From positions 1 through 64,000 of the forward strand of contig DAOUKM010000015.1 in NCBI GenBank assembly GCA_034421295.1: 64,000 bases of DNA, in the 5' to 3' direction. The translations under genes and the position numbers were made by a program. This stretch comes from CAUZIR01 sp034421295 (GTDB taxonomy: Bacteria > Chloroflexota > Dehalococcoidia > Lucifugimonadales > UBA2962). How positions within the stretch are numbered: position 1 is the stretch's first letter; each line of letters opens with the position of its first letter. Positions 41,204 through 49,904 of this stretch are shown here, piece after piece. Below the pieces are notes generated by a model that searched no databases, was not told where the DNA came from, and saw only the letters and a program-made list of their open reading frames with translations.

Positions 41204-43246
41204 CTATTGTTGGTCTGACAGCGTCCGTACCAGGTCTAGGAATCCGTCTTCATCGAGTGTCTCTACGCCCATCTCGCCGGCTGCGTCCAGCTTTGAGCCG
41301 CCCGCGTCCTCGCCGATGACCAGATAGTCGGTGCGCTTGCTGACGCTGCCGCTGACCGAACCGCCCAGGTCCTTTATCCGGTCCTGGATACCTGAGCGGC
41401 TGAAACGCTTCAGACGGCCGGTGACGACGAACCTGAGCCCGGCGAGAATCTGCTCCTGCGACTCGCCGCGGTCCTCATCTTCAAGGTTAACGCCGGCCTC
41501 CCGCAGCTTTTCTACCATGGCCAGATTGGACGGCTCTGAAAAGTAGCTCACCACGCTCGCCGCGATCTTGGGACCAATGCCCGGGACCGCCAGCATGTCC
41601 TCGGCTGATGCGTCGATCAGGCCGTCCATGGTCCTGAAGCGGCGGGCCAGAATGTCAGCCACCTCCTCTCCGACGAAGCCGATTCCTAGGGCGACCAGCA
41701 CCCTGGCGAGCGGCCGGGACCTTGAGGCGTCTATTGCGGCCAACAGGTTCGCAACAGAAGTTTCTCCCATGCGCTCCATCGACAGCAGGTGCTCTCGCAT
41801 GCCCCCGAGAGTGAAGATGTCCGCTGCATCCTCGATCAATTCGCTCTCCAGCAACATGCCGACCTGTTTTTCCCCGAGGCCGTCGATGTCCATCGCCCCC
41901 TTGGATACAAAGTGCTCGATCAGCCGGGTCAGCTGGGCCGGGCAACGGGCGTTGACGCAATATGTCATCGCCTCCCCCTCGGGCCGCGCGACGTCGTGGC
42001 CACAGCTGGGACACTCGGTGAGCATTTCGAACTCAGCGAGTGGGTGCGTGCGCCTTTCCGGGATGGACCTGACGACCTGCGGAATCACCTCGCCCGCCCG
42101 TTCGACGATAACCCGGTCACCCTTGCGCAGGTCCTTGGAGCGTATGTAGTCCTCGTTGTGCAGCGTGGCCTGCCTGACGGTAGCACCGTTGATTACGACC
42201 GGCTCCAGGACCGCGTAGGGATTTATGCTGCCTGTTCGTCCGACGTTGAAGCGGATGTCGGCCAGCAGGGTTTCCTTCTGTTCGGCAGGGAACTTGTAGG
42301 CGATCGCCCACCTGGGCTCCCGGCCTACGTGACCGAGATGGCGCTGGTAGTCAAGGCGGTTTACCTTGACCACCACCCCGTCGCAGGCGTAGTCCAGGGC
42401 ATCCTTGGACTCGAGCCAGAGCTGGTAGTAATCGACGGCTTCTTTGACCGAGCCAACCGGTTGATTGTTCGGGTTGACGTTAAAGCCCAGATCGGCCAGA
42501 TGCCTGAGCGTCTCGTAATGCGTGCCGGCGGGTATCTCATCCTCGGGATATCCCAGCCCATATATGTATATGTCGAGCGGGCGCTCGGCTGTCACGCGCG
42601 GGTCGATCTGCCTCAGCGAGCCGGCTGCCGAGTTGCGAGGGTTGGCGTAGACGGCCAGACCCTCGCGCTCGCGCCTGCGGTTAAAGCTCTCGAACTCGGA
42701 GATGGGAAACAGCACCTCTCCGCGCACCTCGAAGAGGGATGGAAATCCTCCCGAGACCCGCTTGGGCAGGTTATCAATGGTGCGGAGGTTCGCCGTCACG
42801 TCTTCTCCGATGCGACCGTTGCCTCGTGTGGCACCCCTGACTAGCCGGCCATCTTCATATGTGGCAGCGACGGCAAGGCCGTCGTACTTGAGCTCGCACA
42901 CCATCTCGAATTCCTCGCCGATCAGCCTGCTGGCACGCTGGTGCCAGGCGGCCAGATCCTCCGCATTGAAGGCATTGCCGAGGCTGAGCATGGGAACCGG
43001 GTGTGCGACCTCGGCAAAACCACCTGAAGGAGCGGACCCCAGCGTCTGGGTAGGCGAGTCCGGGGTGACCAGTTCGGGATGCTCGGCCTCCAGGGCGCGC
43101 AGTTCACGCATCAGCGCGTCCCACTCGGCGTCGCTTATCTCGGGGGCGTCGTGCTGATAGTAAAGTGCGCTGTGGCGCTCTATCTCAACCCTTAGACGCT
43201 CGATTCGCGCCAGAGTCTCAGACGCCAAGTCAGTCGAGTCGAACAT
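41204..43246 (-). CDS. ligA: NAD+-dependent DNA ligase
   Basis: 680 residues, complete. LigA seals nicks in replication and repair using NAD+. Ia domain (RVEIERHSALYYQHDAPEIS), adenylation site VCELKYDGLAVAATYEDGRL with the AMP-accepting Lys, OB domain, four-Cys zinc finger (CPSCGHD...CVNARCPAQ), helix-hairpin-helix repeats (MLAVPGIGPKIAASVVSYF) and a C-terminal BRCT domain (GLRFVVTGRLKRFSRSGIQD). ATG 43246. Follows cysK by 19 bases. Confidence 0.97.
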   Translation of the reverse strand: MFDSTDLASETLARIERLRVEIERHSALYYQHDAPEISDAEWDALMRELRALEAEHPELVTPDSPTQTLGSAPSGGFAEVAHPVPMLSLGNAFNAEDLAAWHQRASRLIGEEFEMVCELKYDGLAVAATYEDGRLVRGATRGNGRIGEDVTANLRTIDNLPKRVSGGFPSLFEVRGEVLFPISEFESFNRRREREGLAVYANPRNSAAGSLRQIDPRVTAERPLDIYIYGLGYPEDEIPAGTHYETLRHLADLGFNVNPNNQPVGSVKEAVDYYQLWLESKDALDYACDGVVVKVNRLDYQRHLGHVGREPRWAIAYKFPAEQKETLLADIRFNVGRTGSINPYAVLEPVVINGATVRQATLHNEDYIRSKDLRKGDRVIVERAGEVIPQVVRSIPERRTHPLAEFEMLTECPSCGHDVARPEGEAMTYCVNARCPAQLTRLIEHFVSKGAMDIDGLGEKQVGMLLESELIEDAADIFTLGGMREHLLSMERMGETSVANLLAAIDASRSRPLARVLVALGIGFVGEEVADILARRFRTMDGLIDASAEDMLAVPGIGPKIAASVVSYFSEPSNLAMVEKLREAGVNLEDEDRGESQEQILAGLRFVVTGRLKRFSRSGIQDRIKDLGGSVSGSVSKRTDYLVIGEDAGGSKLDAAGEMGVETLDEDGFLDLVRTLSDQQ

Positions 43247-43265
43247 GCCGACCAGCTAGTTCCTA

Positions 43266-44225
43266 CTAGTCCCACATCCCGGTGCTGAAGTACCGCTCGC
43301 CCAGATCGTTGAAGATGGTCACGACCTGAGAGCCGGGTTCGGTGGCGGCGTCCACGGCTGCGACCAGGTATGCCCCCGATGACTGGCCAACAAACAGCCC
43401 GCGCCCGGCCAGGATCTTCGCCATCGCATATGCCTCGTCCAGGCTGACCTCGACACGGTCGTCGATCACGCTCTGGTCCAGGATCTCCGGCACCAGGCTC
43501 TCCTCTCCCAGGGGCTTGAGGCCCTCGATCCCCCTCCAGTCACCCGGCTCTATGCTGATGACCCTGATGCCCGGGTCGTGCTCCTTGAGTCTCCTGCCCA
43601 CCCCGGTGATGGTTCCGCCGGTGCCCACTCCGGCAATGAAGTGGGTGAGATTGGGCGCCTGCTCAAGTATCTCGTTTGCGGTGGTCTCGTAGTGGGCGAT
43701 CCAGTTGAATTCATTCGCGTACTGGTTGCAGAAAAAGTACCTGTCTGGATGCTCCTCGTAGCGGCGTACCACCTCGCGCATGGCCTCGTCATAGCCAAGC
43801 AAAGGGTCGGTCTCGACTATCGTCGCTCCGTGCGCGGCGATGCGCTTTTTTCGCTCTTCGGAGGCGTTGGCCGGGATTACCAGCTCCACCCTTCGCCCGA
43901 TCGCTGACCCGATCATGGCGTAGGCAATGCCGGCGTTGCCCGAGGTGGAGTCGAGGATCGCCTTGCCCTCGGGGAGCTCGCCCGACAGCACCGCTTCGAC
44001 GACCATTCGCAGAACCGGGCGATCCTTGATGGACCCGCCGGGATTGAGGTTCTCGAGCTTTGCCGAGATCCGCGTGTCGGCGGAGATGGCCTTGCCCGCG
44101 ATGCCGGCCGGGAGATGCAGGTCGACCAGGGGGGTGTTGCCAATGGCGCCGAGCAGCGGGTGCCCGGCTATGAACTCGTCGTAGTTACCGCGGTCAGTCA
44201 AGCCCGGATGCCTTCCGGCCGTCAA
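43266..44225 (-). CDS. cysK: Cysteine synthase family protein
   Basis: 319 residues, beta-family PLP enzyme. KLENLNPGGSIKDRPVLRMV has the PLP-Lys, STSGNAGIAYAMIGSAIGR the substrate loop, GTGGTITGVGRRL the phosphate loop, and GQSSGAYL the PLP-ring Ser. It makes cysteine from O-acetylserine (or O-phosphoserine) and a sulfur donor; which of these, I cannot say. The TTG start overlaps the gyrB stop (TTGA). A cysteine synthase between gyrB and ligA is an unusual neighbour. Confidence 0.9.
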   Translation of the reverse strand: MTAGRHPGLTDRGNYDEFIAGHPLLGAIGNTPLVDLHLPAGIAGKAISADTRISAKLENLNPGGSIKDRPVLRMVVEAVLSGELPEGKAILDSTSGNAGIAYAMIGSAIGRRVELVIPANASEERKKRIAAHGATIVETDPLLGYDEAMREVVRRYEEHPDRYFFCNQYANEFNWIAHYETTANEILEQAPNLTHFIAGVGTGGTITGVGRRLKEHDPGIRVISIEPGDWRGIEGLKPLGEESLVPEILDQSVIDDRVEVSLDEAYAMAKILAGRGLFVGQSSGAYLVAAVDAATEPGSQVVTIFNDLGERYFSTGMWD

Positions 44226-46177
44226 ACGTCCAGGTTCTTGACCTCAAGCGCGTGGGTCTCGATGAACTCGCGACGGGGCTGCACCATGTCGCCCATCAGC
44301 AAGGTGAAAACCCTGTCCGCCTCGGCGGCGTCATCTACCGAGACCTGCAGCAGGGTTCTGGTATCCGGGTTCATCGTGGTTTCCCATAGCTGTTCGGCGT
44401 TCATCTCTCCTAGGCCCTTGTAGCGCTGCACTCCGACATTGCGCTTATTCCTAAGCTGGAGCATTATGCCCTCTCTCTCACCCTCAGAGTAGGCATAGGC
44501 AGCGGTCTTGCCGGAGGTTATCCGGTAGAGGGGTGGTTGGGCGATGTAGAGGTGGCCGTGCTCGATTAGCTGGTACATGTGCCTGAAGAAGAAGGTGAGC
44601 AGGAGCGTTCGTATGTGGGAGCCGTCGACATCGGCGTCGGTCATTATGATGATCCGGTGGTAGCGCAGCTTGGCCCGATCGATCTCTTCATCCATCCCGG
44701 CCCCGACCGCCACGATCATCGCCCTGATCTCCTCATGGGCGAGCATCTTGTCCGCGCGAGCCTTTTCGACGTTGAGGATCTTGCCCCTGAGAGGCAGTAT
44801 GGCCTGTGTCCTTCGGTCCCGACCCATCTTGGCCGTCCCGCCAGCAGAGTCGCCCTCGACGAGGTAGATCTCACAGTTCTCGGGATTCTTGTCTGAGCAG
44901 TCGGCGAGCTTGCCCGGCAGTGCGCCGCCGTCCATGGCATTCTTTCGAATGATCAGGTCCCTTGCCTTGCGCGCCGCCTCCCTGGCCCTCTGGGCGGTGA
45001 TGGCCTTGTCTACGATGCGGCGAGCCTCCCTCGGATGCTCTTCCAGATAGGTGCCCAGCTCCTCGACGACCGCGCTCTCAACCATGGCCCGGATCTCGGG
45101 GTTACCCAGCTTGGCCTTGGTCTGGCCCTCGAACTGCGGGTCGGTGAGCTTGACGCTGACAACCGCAATCAGGCCGTCTCTGGCGTCCTCCCCGGCGAGG
45201 TTGGGCTCGTTTTCCTTGATGATCTTCTGCTTGCGGCCGTAGTCGTTCATTACCCGCGTCAGAGCCGCGCGCAGGCCAGTGAGATGTGACCCCCCGTCCA
45301 CGGTGTTAATGCAGTTTGCGAAGGACAGGACCGTCTCGCTGAAGCTGTCGTTGTAGAGCAGCGCCACCTCCACGATGGTGCTTTCCCAGCGCTTTTCCAT
45401 AAAGATGGGTTCGGGGTGGAGTGTCGCCCTGCCGTGGCACAGATCCACCACGAACTGCGATATACCTCCCTCATACCTGAAGTCGGCTCTCCTTGAGTCC
45501 TCCAGCAGGTTGGCGTGCATGTCACTGGAGAAGCGTATCTGGAGCCCGCGGTTAAGGTATGCCATCTCCTTGAATCTTTGAGCCAAAGTTTCGAACTCGT
45601 ATAGGAAGTCTCCGAAAATCTCCGGGTCAGGCGTGAACGTAACCGTGGTGCCGTGCTCGTTCTCCGGGTGACCGTTGGACACCTCGAGATCGGTGACCCT
45701 CTTGCCACGGGAGAACTCCTGCCTGTGCACCTTTCCGTCCCGCCTGACCTCGATGGTCAACTCCGATGACAGGGCGTTGACTACGGAGGCCCCTACGCCA
45801 TGCAGTCCCCCCGACACCGTGTAGGCCTTGCCGCCGAACTTTCCGCCGGCGTGGAGCGTGGTCATCACCGTCTCGATAGCTGAAAGACCTGTAACGGGAT
45901 GGCGGTCGGCCGGTATGCCGCGGCCGTCATCGCTTACCGTCACGCTGCCGTCGCGGTCTATGTGAATGACGACCTGTGAGCAGAACCCGGCCATGAACTC
46001 GTCGACCGCGTTGTCCACGATCTCGTAGATCAGGTGGTGCAGTCCCCGCTGGTCCGTTGAGCCGATGTACATGCCCGGACGCTTGCGAACCGCCTCCATA
46101 CCCTCAAGTACCTGGATGTCCTTGGCCGAATAGATGTTGCCTGACTCTCCGTTTCTGCGGTTGTTCTTCTGGGCCAT
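44222..46177 (-). CDS. gyrB: DNA gyrase subunit B
   Basis: 651 residues, the short GyrB form without the proteobacterial insertion. ATPase part: IYEIVDNAVDEFMAGFCSQV, VSDDGRGIP, SGGLHGVGASVVNALS. TOPRIM part: YLVEGDSAGGTAKMG, ILPLRGKILNVEKARADKML and MTDADVDGSHIRTLLLTFFF. C-terminal QRYKGLGEMNAEQLWETTM. It may equally serve as the ATPase subunit of topoisomerase IV if no second copy exists. ATG 46177 with GGAG nine bases upstream is preferred to the adjacent TTG. First gene of the minus-strand run. Confidence 0.96.
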   Translation of the reverse strand: MAQKNNRRNGESGNIYSAKDIQVLEGMEAVRKRPGMYIGSTDQRGLHHLIYEIVDNAVDEFMAGFCSQVVIHIDRDGSVTVSDDGRGIPADRHPVTGLSAIETVMTTLHAGGKFGGKAYTVSGGLHGVGASVVNALSSELTIEVRRDGKVHRQEFSRGKRVTDLEVSNGHPENEHGTTVTFTPDPEIFGDFLYEFETLAQRFKEMAYLNRGLQIRFSSDMHANLLEDSRRADFRYEGGISQFVVDLCHGRATLHPEPIFMEKRWESTIVEVALLYNDSFSETVLSFANCINTVDGGSHLTGLRAALTRVMNDYGRKQKIIKENEPNLAGEDARDGLIAVVSVKLTDPQFEGQTKAKLGNPEIRAMVESAVVEELGTYLEEHPREARRIVDKAITAQRAREAARKARDLIIRKNAMDGGALPGKLADCSDKNPENCEIYLVEGDSAGGTAKMGRDRRTQAILPLRGKILNVEKARADKMLAHEEIRAMIVAVGAGMDEEIDRAKLRYHRIIIMTDADVDGSHIRTLLLTFFFRHMYQLIEHGHLYIAQPPLYRITSGKTAAYAYSEGEREGIMLQLRNKRNVGVQRYKGLGEMNAEQLWETTMNPDTRTLLQVSVDDAAEADRVFTLLMGDMVQPRREFIETHALEVKNLDV

Positions 46178-46673
46178 CAAGTGCTCCGGGGAAGGATTGC
46201 TGTAGGCAGCAAAATCTTACCAATTTTTGGGAAAAACATCAAACGGTTTACGCGGGTATTACCGGCTGGAACCGGTAATCGGCTCGTCCGATTTACCCGT
46301 CGCGGGCATCTGGACTTCGGATCATTTGTCCCGAGGCTCGCAGCGACCACTGCCGGACCGGCGCAGCCGCGTCCGGCTGACCATGCGCGTTCGACCATAG
46401 AGGCGCCGAGCTCGATCGAGGGGCGGTTGGGAGGATCGAAGATGGCAGGGACAGGCCTGAGAACGGCCCGAGCGTTCCGCATTGTGGTCGTGCCCCGGAG
46501 ATCTGCAGCACCGTCAATGGACCCTCTCGCGACCAAGCCCGCCCATGAAAAGCTCGGTGCCGGCGAATGTTGACCGGGTCGGGTCACTAAGGGTCTGATG
46601 CCTTGCCCGCACCCGGGGCGCCAGCTAGCATTTGCCGGATGCCACAAGGCAGATTACACGAACGGGGGCGCAA
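46178..46673. other. Divergent intergenic region with a palindrome upstream of gyrB
   Basis: About 500 bases without a recognisable gene. ATTACCGG-CTGGAA-CCGGTAAT (46258-46279) is a perfect 8-base inverted repeat 81 bases upstream of the gyrB ATG. An AT-rich patch (46205-46250) lies between it and the gene and should hold the gyrB promoter. The palindrome may be an operator or a leader hairpin. gyrB promoters are often supercoiling-sensitive; nothing here proves it. Confidence 0.45.
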
Positions 46674-47354
46674 TTGACCGACGATCTCCATTCCCGCATC
46701 CAGCGTCGAATCGCAAACAGATCTCTTCTGAACCACCCTTTCTACAGGGCGTGGCAAGACGGCGAGTTGACGATGGATGACCTGCGCGTGTACGCGGCCC
46801 AGTACTATCATTTCGAGGCCGAGTTTCCCACCCTGCTCAGCGCCATACACTCTCGCTGCGGAGACCGTGGGGTGCGCCAGTCCATACTCGATAACCTGTG
46901 GGACGAAGAACACGGCCAGGCCAATCATCGAGCCCTCTGGCTCGACTTTTGCGAAGCCGTGGGCCTTGGTCGCTCGGAGCCTGAGACCACCCGGCCTCTT
47001 CCGACCACTCAGGCCATGCTTCAGACCTACCGCACCCTGTGCCATCAGCGCACGTTCCAGGAGGGGCTCGCCGCCGTGTACGCCTATGAGGTCCAGGTGC
47101 CGGCCGTGATGGTCGAAAAGATCCGGGGTCTAAGGGACTATTTCGGCATCACGGACGAGGCCAGCCTCCGGTTCTTTGAGGTGCACAGCGTGCTTGACGA
47201 AGACCATTCTGACCGGGAGCGGGAAGGGATCCTGGAACATACCTGGGAGGAACTTGAGCCGTCCGTTGAGGCTGCTCTGCAGGAGGCCCTCGATGGCTGG
47301 TGGGGCTTCCTCGATGGTGTCATGGACTCGCGGTCTTCGCCCACCGGGAATTAG
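46674..47354 (+). CDS. CADD/HDO-type diiron protein, candidate p-aminobenzoate synthase
   Basis: 226 residues, heme-oxygenase-like helical fold. It matches the Chlamydia CADD family at many points: HPFYRAWQDGELTMDDLRVY, QYYHFEAEFPTLLSAIHSRC, NLWDEEHGQANHRALW. The metal ligands Glu78, His85, Glu139, His171, Asp175 and His178 match CADD Glu81, His88, Glu142, His174, Asp178, His181 at a constant offset of three. Tyr24 (sacrificial Tyr27 in CADD) and Lys149 (amine donor Lys152) are also kept. CADD turns its own Tyr into p-aminobenzoate; the same is predicted here. TTG 46674 is preferred; TTG 46632 would add 14 residues. TenA- or PqqC-like oxidase roles are less likely. Confidence 0.82.
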   Translation: MTDDLHSRIQRRIANRSLLNHPFYRAWQDGELTMDDLRVYAAQYYHFEAEFPTLLSAIHSRCGDRGVRQSILDNLWDEEHGQANHRALWLDFCEAVGLGRSEPETTRPLPTTQAMLQTYRTLCHQRTFQEGLAAVYAYEVQVPAVMVEKIRGLRDYFGITDEASLRFFEVHSVLDEDHSDREREGILEHTWEELEPSVEAALQEALDGWWGFLDGVMDSRSSPTGN

Positions 47355-47358
47355 ACCT

Positions 47359-47373
47359 GCCCGACCGTCGGGC
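47359..47373 (+). terminator. Hairpin after the CADD-like gene
   Basis: GCCCGA-CCG-TCGGGC, a perfect 6-base stem with a 3-base loop, starts five bases after the stop codon. No T-run follows. A possible TTGACA (47428-47433) further on, with only poor -10 matches, may begin the CoxL-like transcript. Confidence 0.4.
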
Positions 47374-47533
47374 GATGCGCAGCCGGCCCCTGATCCCCAG
47401 CCGGCTGGCGTCGCCCCTCGCCTTGTTTTGACACGCCCGTGTGGGGTAGAGTAGCACCCCGAAACGACCCCGTTCGGCGGGGCCGTGGCCGGGCTTATGG
47501 CGGAGCCCGAGCGCCCTTGCAGAGGAGGACCCT

Positions 47534-49879
47534 ATGACCACTTCCCTGTTCGGCTCAAGTGTCAAGAGGCGCGAAGACCCGCGCCTGATTCAGGGCACGG
47601 GCCGGTACGTAGACGACATCAAGCTGCCGGGCATGCTGAATGTACAGCTGGTGCGCAGCCCGTACGCTCATGCCAGAATCGCAGGCATCGACTTTTCGGC
47701 GGCTGAGGCTCTGGAAGGGGTCGTTGCGGTCTTTACCGGAGAGCAGGTCAAGGATGAGCAGGGCTCAGTGCCCTGCGGCTGGGTCGTTCCCGATACGAAG
47801 GAGGTGGCACATCCGCCCATCGCCATCGACACGGTTCGGTTCGTCGGCGACATAGTCGCGGCCGTCGTGGCGACCTCCCCGGAGGTGGCTGCCGATGCGG
47901 CCAGGCTTGTGGACGTTGACTACGAGACACTCCCTGTGGTCGTACACACCGGCGACGCGGCCAAGCCCGGCGCCCCACAGCTGCACAGCGACGCCCCGGG
48001 CAACGTCGCCTTCGTGTGGGAGGTCGCCGGTGGAGATGTCGAGGCGGCCGCGGGCGCGGCCGAGGTCGTGGTCGAGCAGACCATGACCAACCAGAGGCTG
48101 GTGCCCAATGCCATGGAAACTCGCGGCATCGTCTGCGATTACAACCACGGCACCAACCAGCTCACGATGTGGACCTCGACGCAGATACCACACCTGGTGC
48201 GCCTGCTGCTGGCCCTTACCCTCGGGCATCCCGAGCACCTCATAAGGGTGATCGCGCCGGATGTCGGCGGCGGCTTCGGAAGCAAGCTGTACATGTACGC
48301 CGAGGAAGTCATTGCTGCAGTCGTGGCCAAACGAGTGAGGCGCCCGGTGAAATGGATCGAATCGCGCCAGGAGGCCTACCTGGCGACCACGCACGGCCGG
48401 GATCACCTGAGCACGGCGCGGATTGCCGGCAGCCGGGATGGAATGATCGACGCCATCGACGTGGAGACCACCGCCAACCTGGGCGCCTACCTGTCCACCT
48501 TCGCTCCGCTCGTGCCCACCTTGCTTTACGGCCTGATGATGTCCGGACCCTATGACCTGGCCAACGTCAGGTGCAAGGTCACAGGCGTCTACACCAACAC
48601 CACTCCGGTCGATGCCTACCGCGGGGCGGGCCGTCCGGAGGCGACGTATCTCGTGGAGCGGATAGTGGACATTTTCGCCGCCGAGATAGGTATGGATCCG
48701 GCCGAGGTGAGGAGGAAGAATTTCATAGCACCGTTCGCCGACGGTCACCCGGTCGCAACCGGGGTCGCCTACGACAGCGGTGACTACGAGCCCGCCTTCG
48801 ATCGCGCGCTGGAGATGGCGGGCTACGGGGAGTTTCGCAAGGAGCAGGAGGAGGCCCGGTCCGAGGGGCGCTACCTGGGCATCGGTCTCTCCACGTACGT
48901 GGAGATCTGTGGAGGCGCTCCCTCCCACGTCGCGGTCACCCTGGGGGCGCGGGCGGGCCTCTGGGAGAGCGCCACGGTGCGTGTCAATCCTACGGGAACC
49001 GTTCGCGTGTTCACCGGCGCATCGACCCATGGTCAGGGGCACGAGACGACCTTCGCCCAGCTGGTCGCGGCCGAGCTCGGCGTGGCAATGGAGAACGTTG
49101 AGATCGTTCACGGCGACACCGATCAGGTCCAGTTTGGGACCGGCACGTTCGGCAGCCGCAGCGCGGCGGTCGGCGGGGGCGCCATTCACATGAGCCTGAC
49201 CAAGATCAAGGAAAAGGCCAAGAAGCTGGCCGCACACCTGCTGGAGGCCGCTCCCGAGGACATCGAGTACGAGGACGGCAAACTGTTCGTTAGGGGCGCC
49301 CCGGGTGAGGCAAAGACATTCGGTGACATCGCGCTGGCGGCCCACGTTTACGCCGGCGAGCTGCCGGAGGGCATTGAGCCGGGGCTGGAGGAGACGAGCT
49401 TTTTCGATCCCAGCAACTTCACCTGGCCGTTTGGCACCCACATCGCCGTAGTCGAGGTCGACGGCGACACCGGGGAGGTCACGCCCCTCAGGTACATAGC
49501 GGTAGACGACGTGGGCAATGTGATAAACCCGATGATCGTCGAGGGCATGGTTCACGGCGGCGCCGCCCAGGGACTCGGGCAGGCTCTCCAGGAAGAGGCC
49601 GTATACGACGACGAGGGTCAGCTTCTCACCGGCAGCATGATGGACTATGCGGTGCCGTCGGCCGAGGATCTTCCCTCGTTCGAGGTTGACCGCACCGTCA
49701 CTCCTACCTCCGTCAACCCGATGGGTGTGAAGGGAGCCGGTGAGACCGCGACGATAGCCGGCTCTCCGGCCGTCATCAACGCGGTGGTCGACGCGCTGTC
49801 CCACATGGGAGTCAGGCACCTGGACATGCCGGCCAAGCCGGAGAGGGTCTGGCGCCTTGTAAAGGATGCGCGATCCTGA
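47534..49879 (+). CDS. Xanthine dehydrogenase-family molybdoenzyme large subunit (form II CoxL-like)
   Basis: 781 residues. Large, Mo-cofactor subunit of the CO dehydrogenase/xanthine oxidase group. N-terminal fold SVKRREDPRLIQGTGRYVDD; Mo-cofactor contact PDVGGGFGSKLYMYAEEV; active-site loop DAYRGAGRPE at 360-369, the form II signature (true CO dehydrogenase has AYxCSFR); GVKGAGETATIAG with the base Glu737. CO oxidation is therefore not expected; an aromatic or heterocyclic hydroxylation is likely. The FAD and 2Fe-2S subunits are not adjacent and must be elsewhere. A MoxR/CoxD-like gene follows by 25 bases. Confidence 0.93.
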   Translation: MTTSLFGSSVKRREDPRLIQGTGRYVDDIKLPGMLNVQLVRSPYAHARIAGIDFSAAEALEGVVAVFTGEQVKDEQGSVPCGWVVPDTKEVAHPPIAIDTVRFVGDIVAAVVATSPEVAADAARLVDVDYETLPVVVHTGDAAKPGAPQLHSDAPGNVAFVWEVAGGDVEAAAGAAEVVVEQTMTNQRLVPNAMETRGIVCDYNHGTNQLTMWTSTQIPHLVRLLLALTLGHPEHLIRVIAPDVGGGFGSKLYMYAEEVIAAVVAKRVRRPVKWIESRQEAYLATTHGRDHLSTARIAGSRDGMIDAIDVETTANLGAYLSTFAPLVPTLLYGLMMSGPYDLANVRCKVTGVYTNTTPVDAYRGAGRPEATYLVERIVDIFAAEIGMDPAEVRRKNFIAPFADGHPVATGVAYDSGDYEPAFDRALEMAGYGEFRKEQEEARSEGRYLGIGLSTYVEICGGAPSHVAVTLGARAGLWESATVRVNPTGTVRVFTGASTHGQGHETTFAQLVAAELGVAMENVEIVHGDTDQVQFGTGTFGSRSAAVGGGAIHMSLTKIKEKAKKLAAHLLEAAPEDIEYEDGKLFVRGAPGEAKTFGDIALAAHVYAGELPEGIEPGLEETSFFDPSNFTWPFGTHIAVVEVDGDTGEVTPLRYIAVDDVGNVINPMIVEGMVHGGAAQGLGQALQEEAVYDDEGQLLTGSMMDYAVPSAEDLPSFEVDRTVTPTSVNPMGVKGAGETATIAGSPAVINAVVDALSHMGVRHLDMPAKPERVWRLVKDARS

Positions 49880-49904
49880 GAGTCCCGGTTCTCACCGGTA
49901 GCCC

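Noticed and set aside
41789..42844. Plus-strand frame opposite ligA
   Set aside because: Shadow of the ligase coding strand; no motif.
47428..47456. TTGACA as a full promoter for the CoxL-like gene
   Set aside because: Only weak -10 matches at a suitable distance (GTAGCA, TAGCAC) or at a spacer of 13 (TAGAGT).
47765..49819. Very long minus-strand open frame opposite the CoxL-like gene
   Set aside because: It is the antisense shadow of a GC-rich gene: His/Arg/Gly-rich, no family motif, no ribosome binding site.
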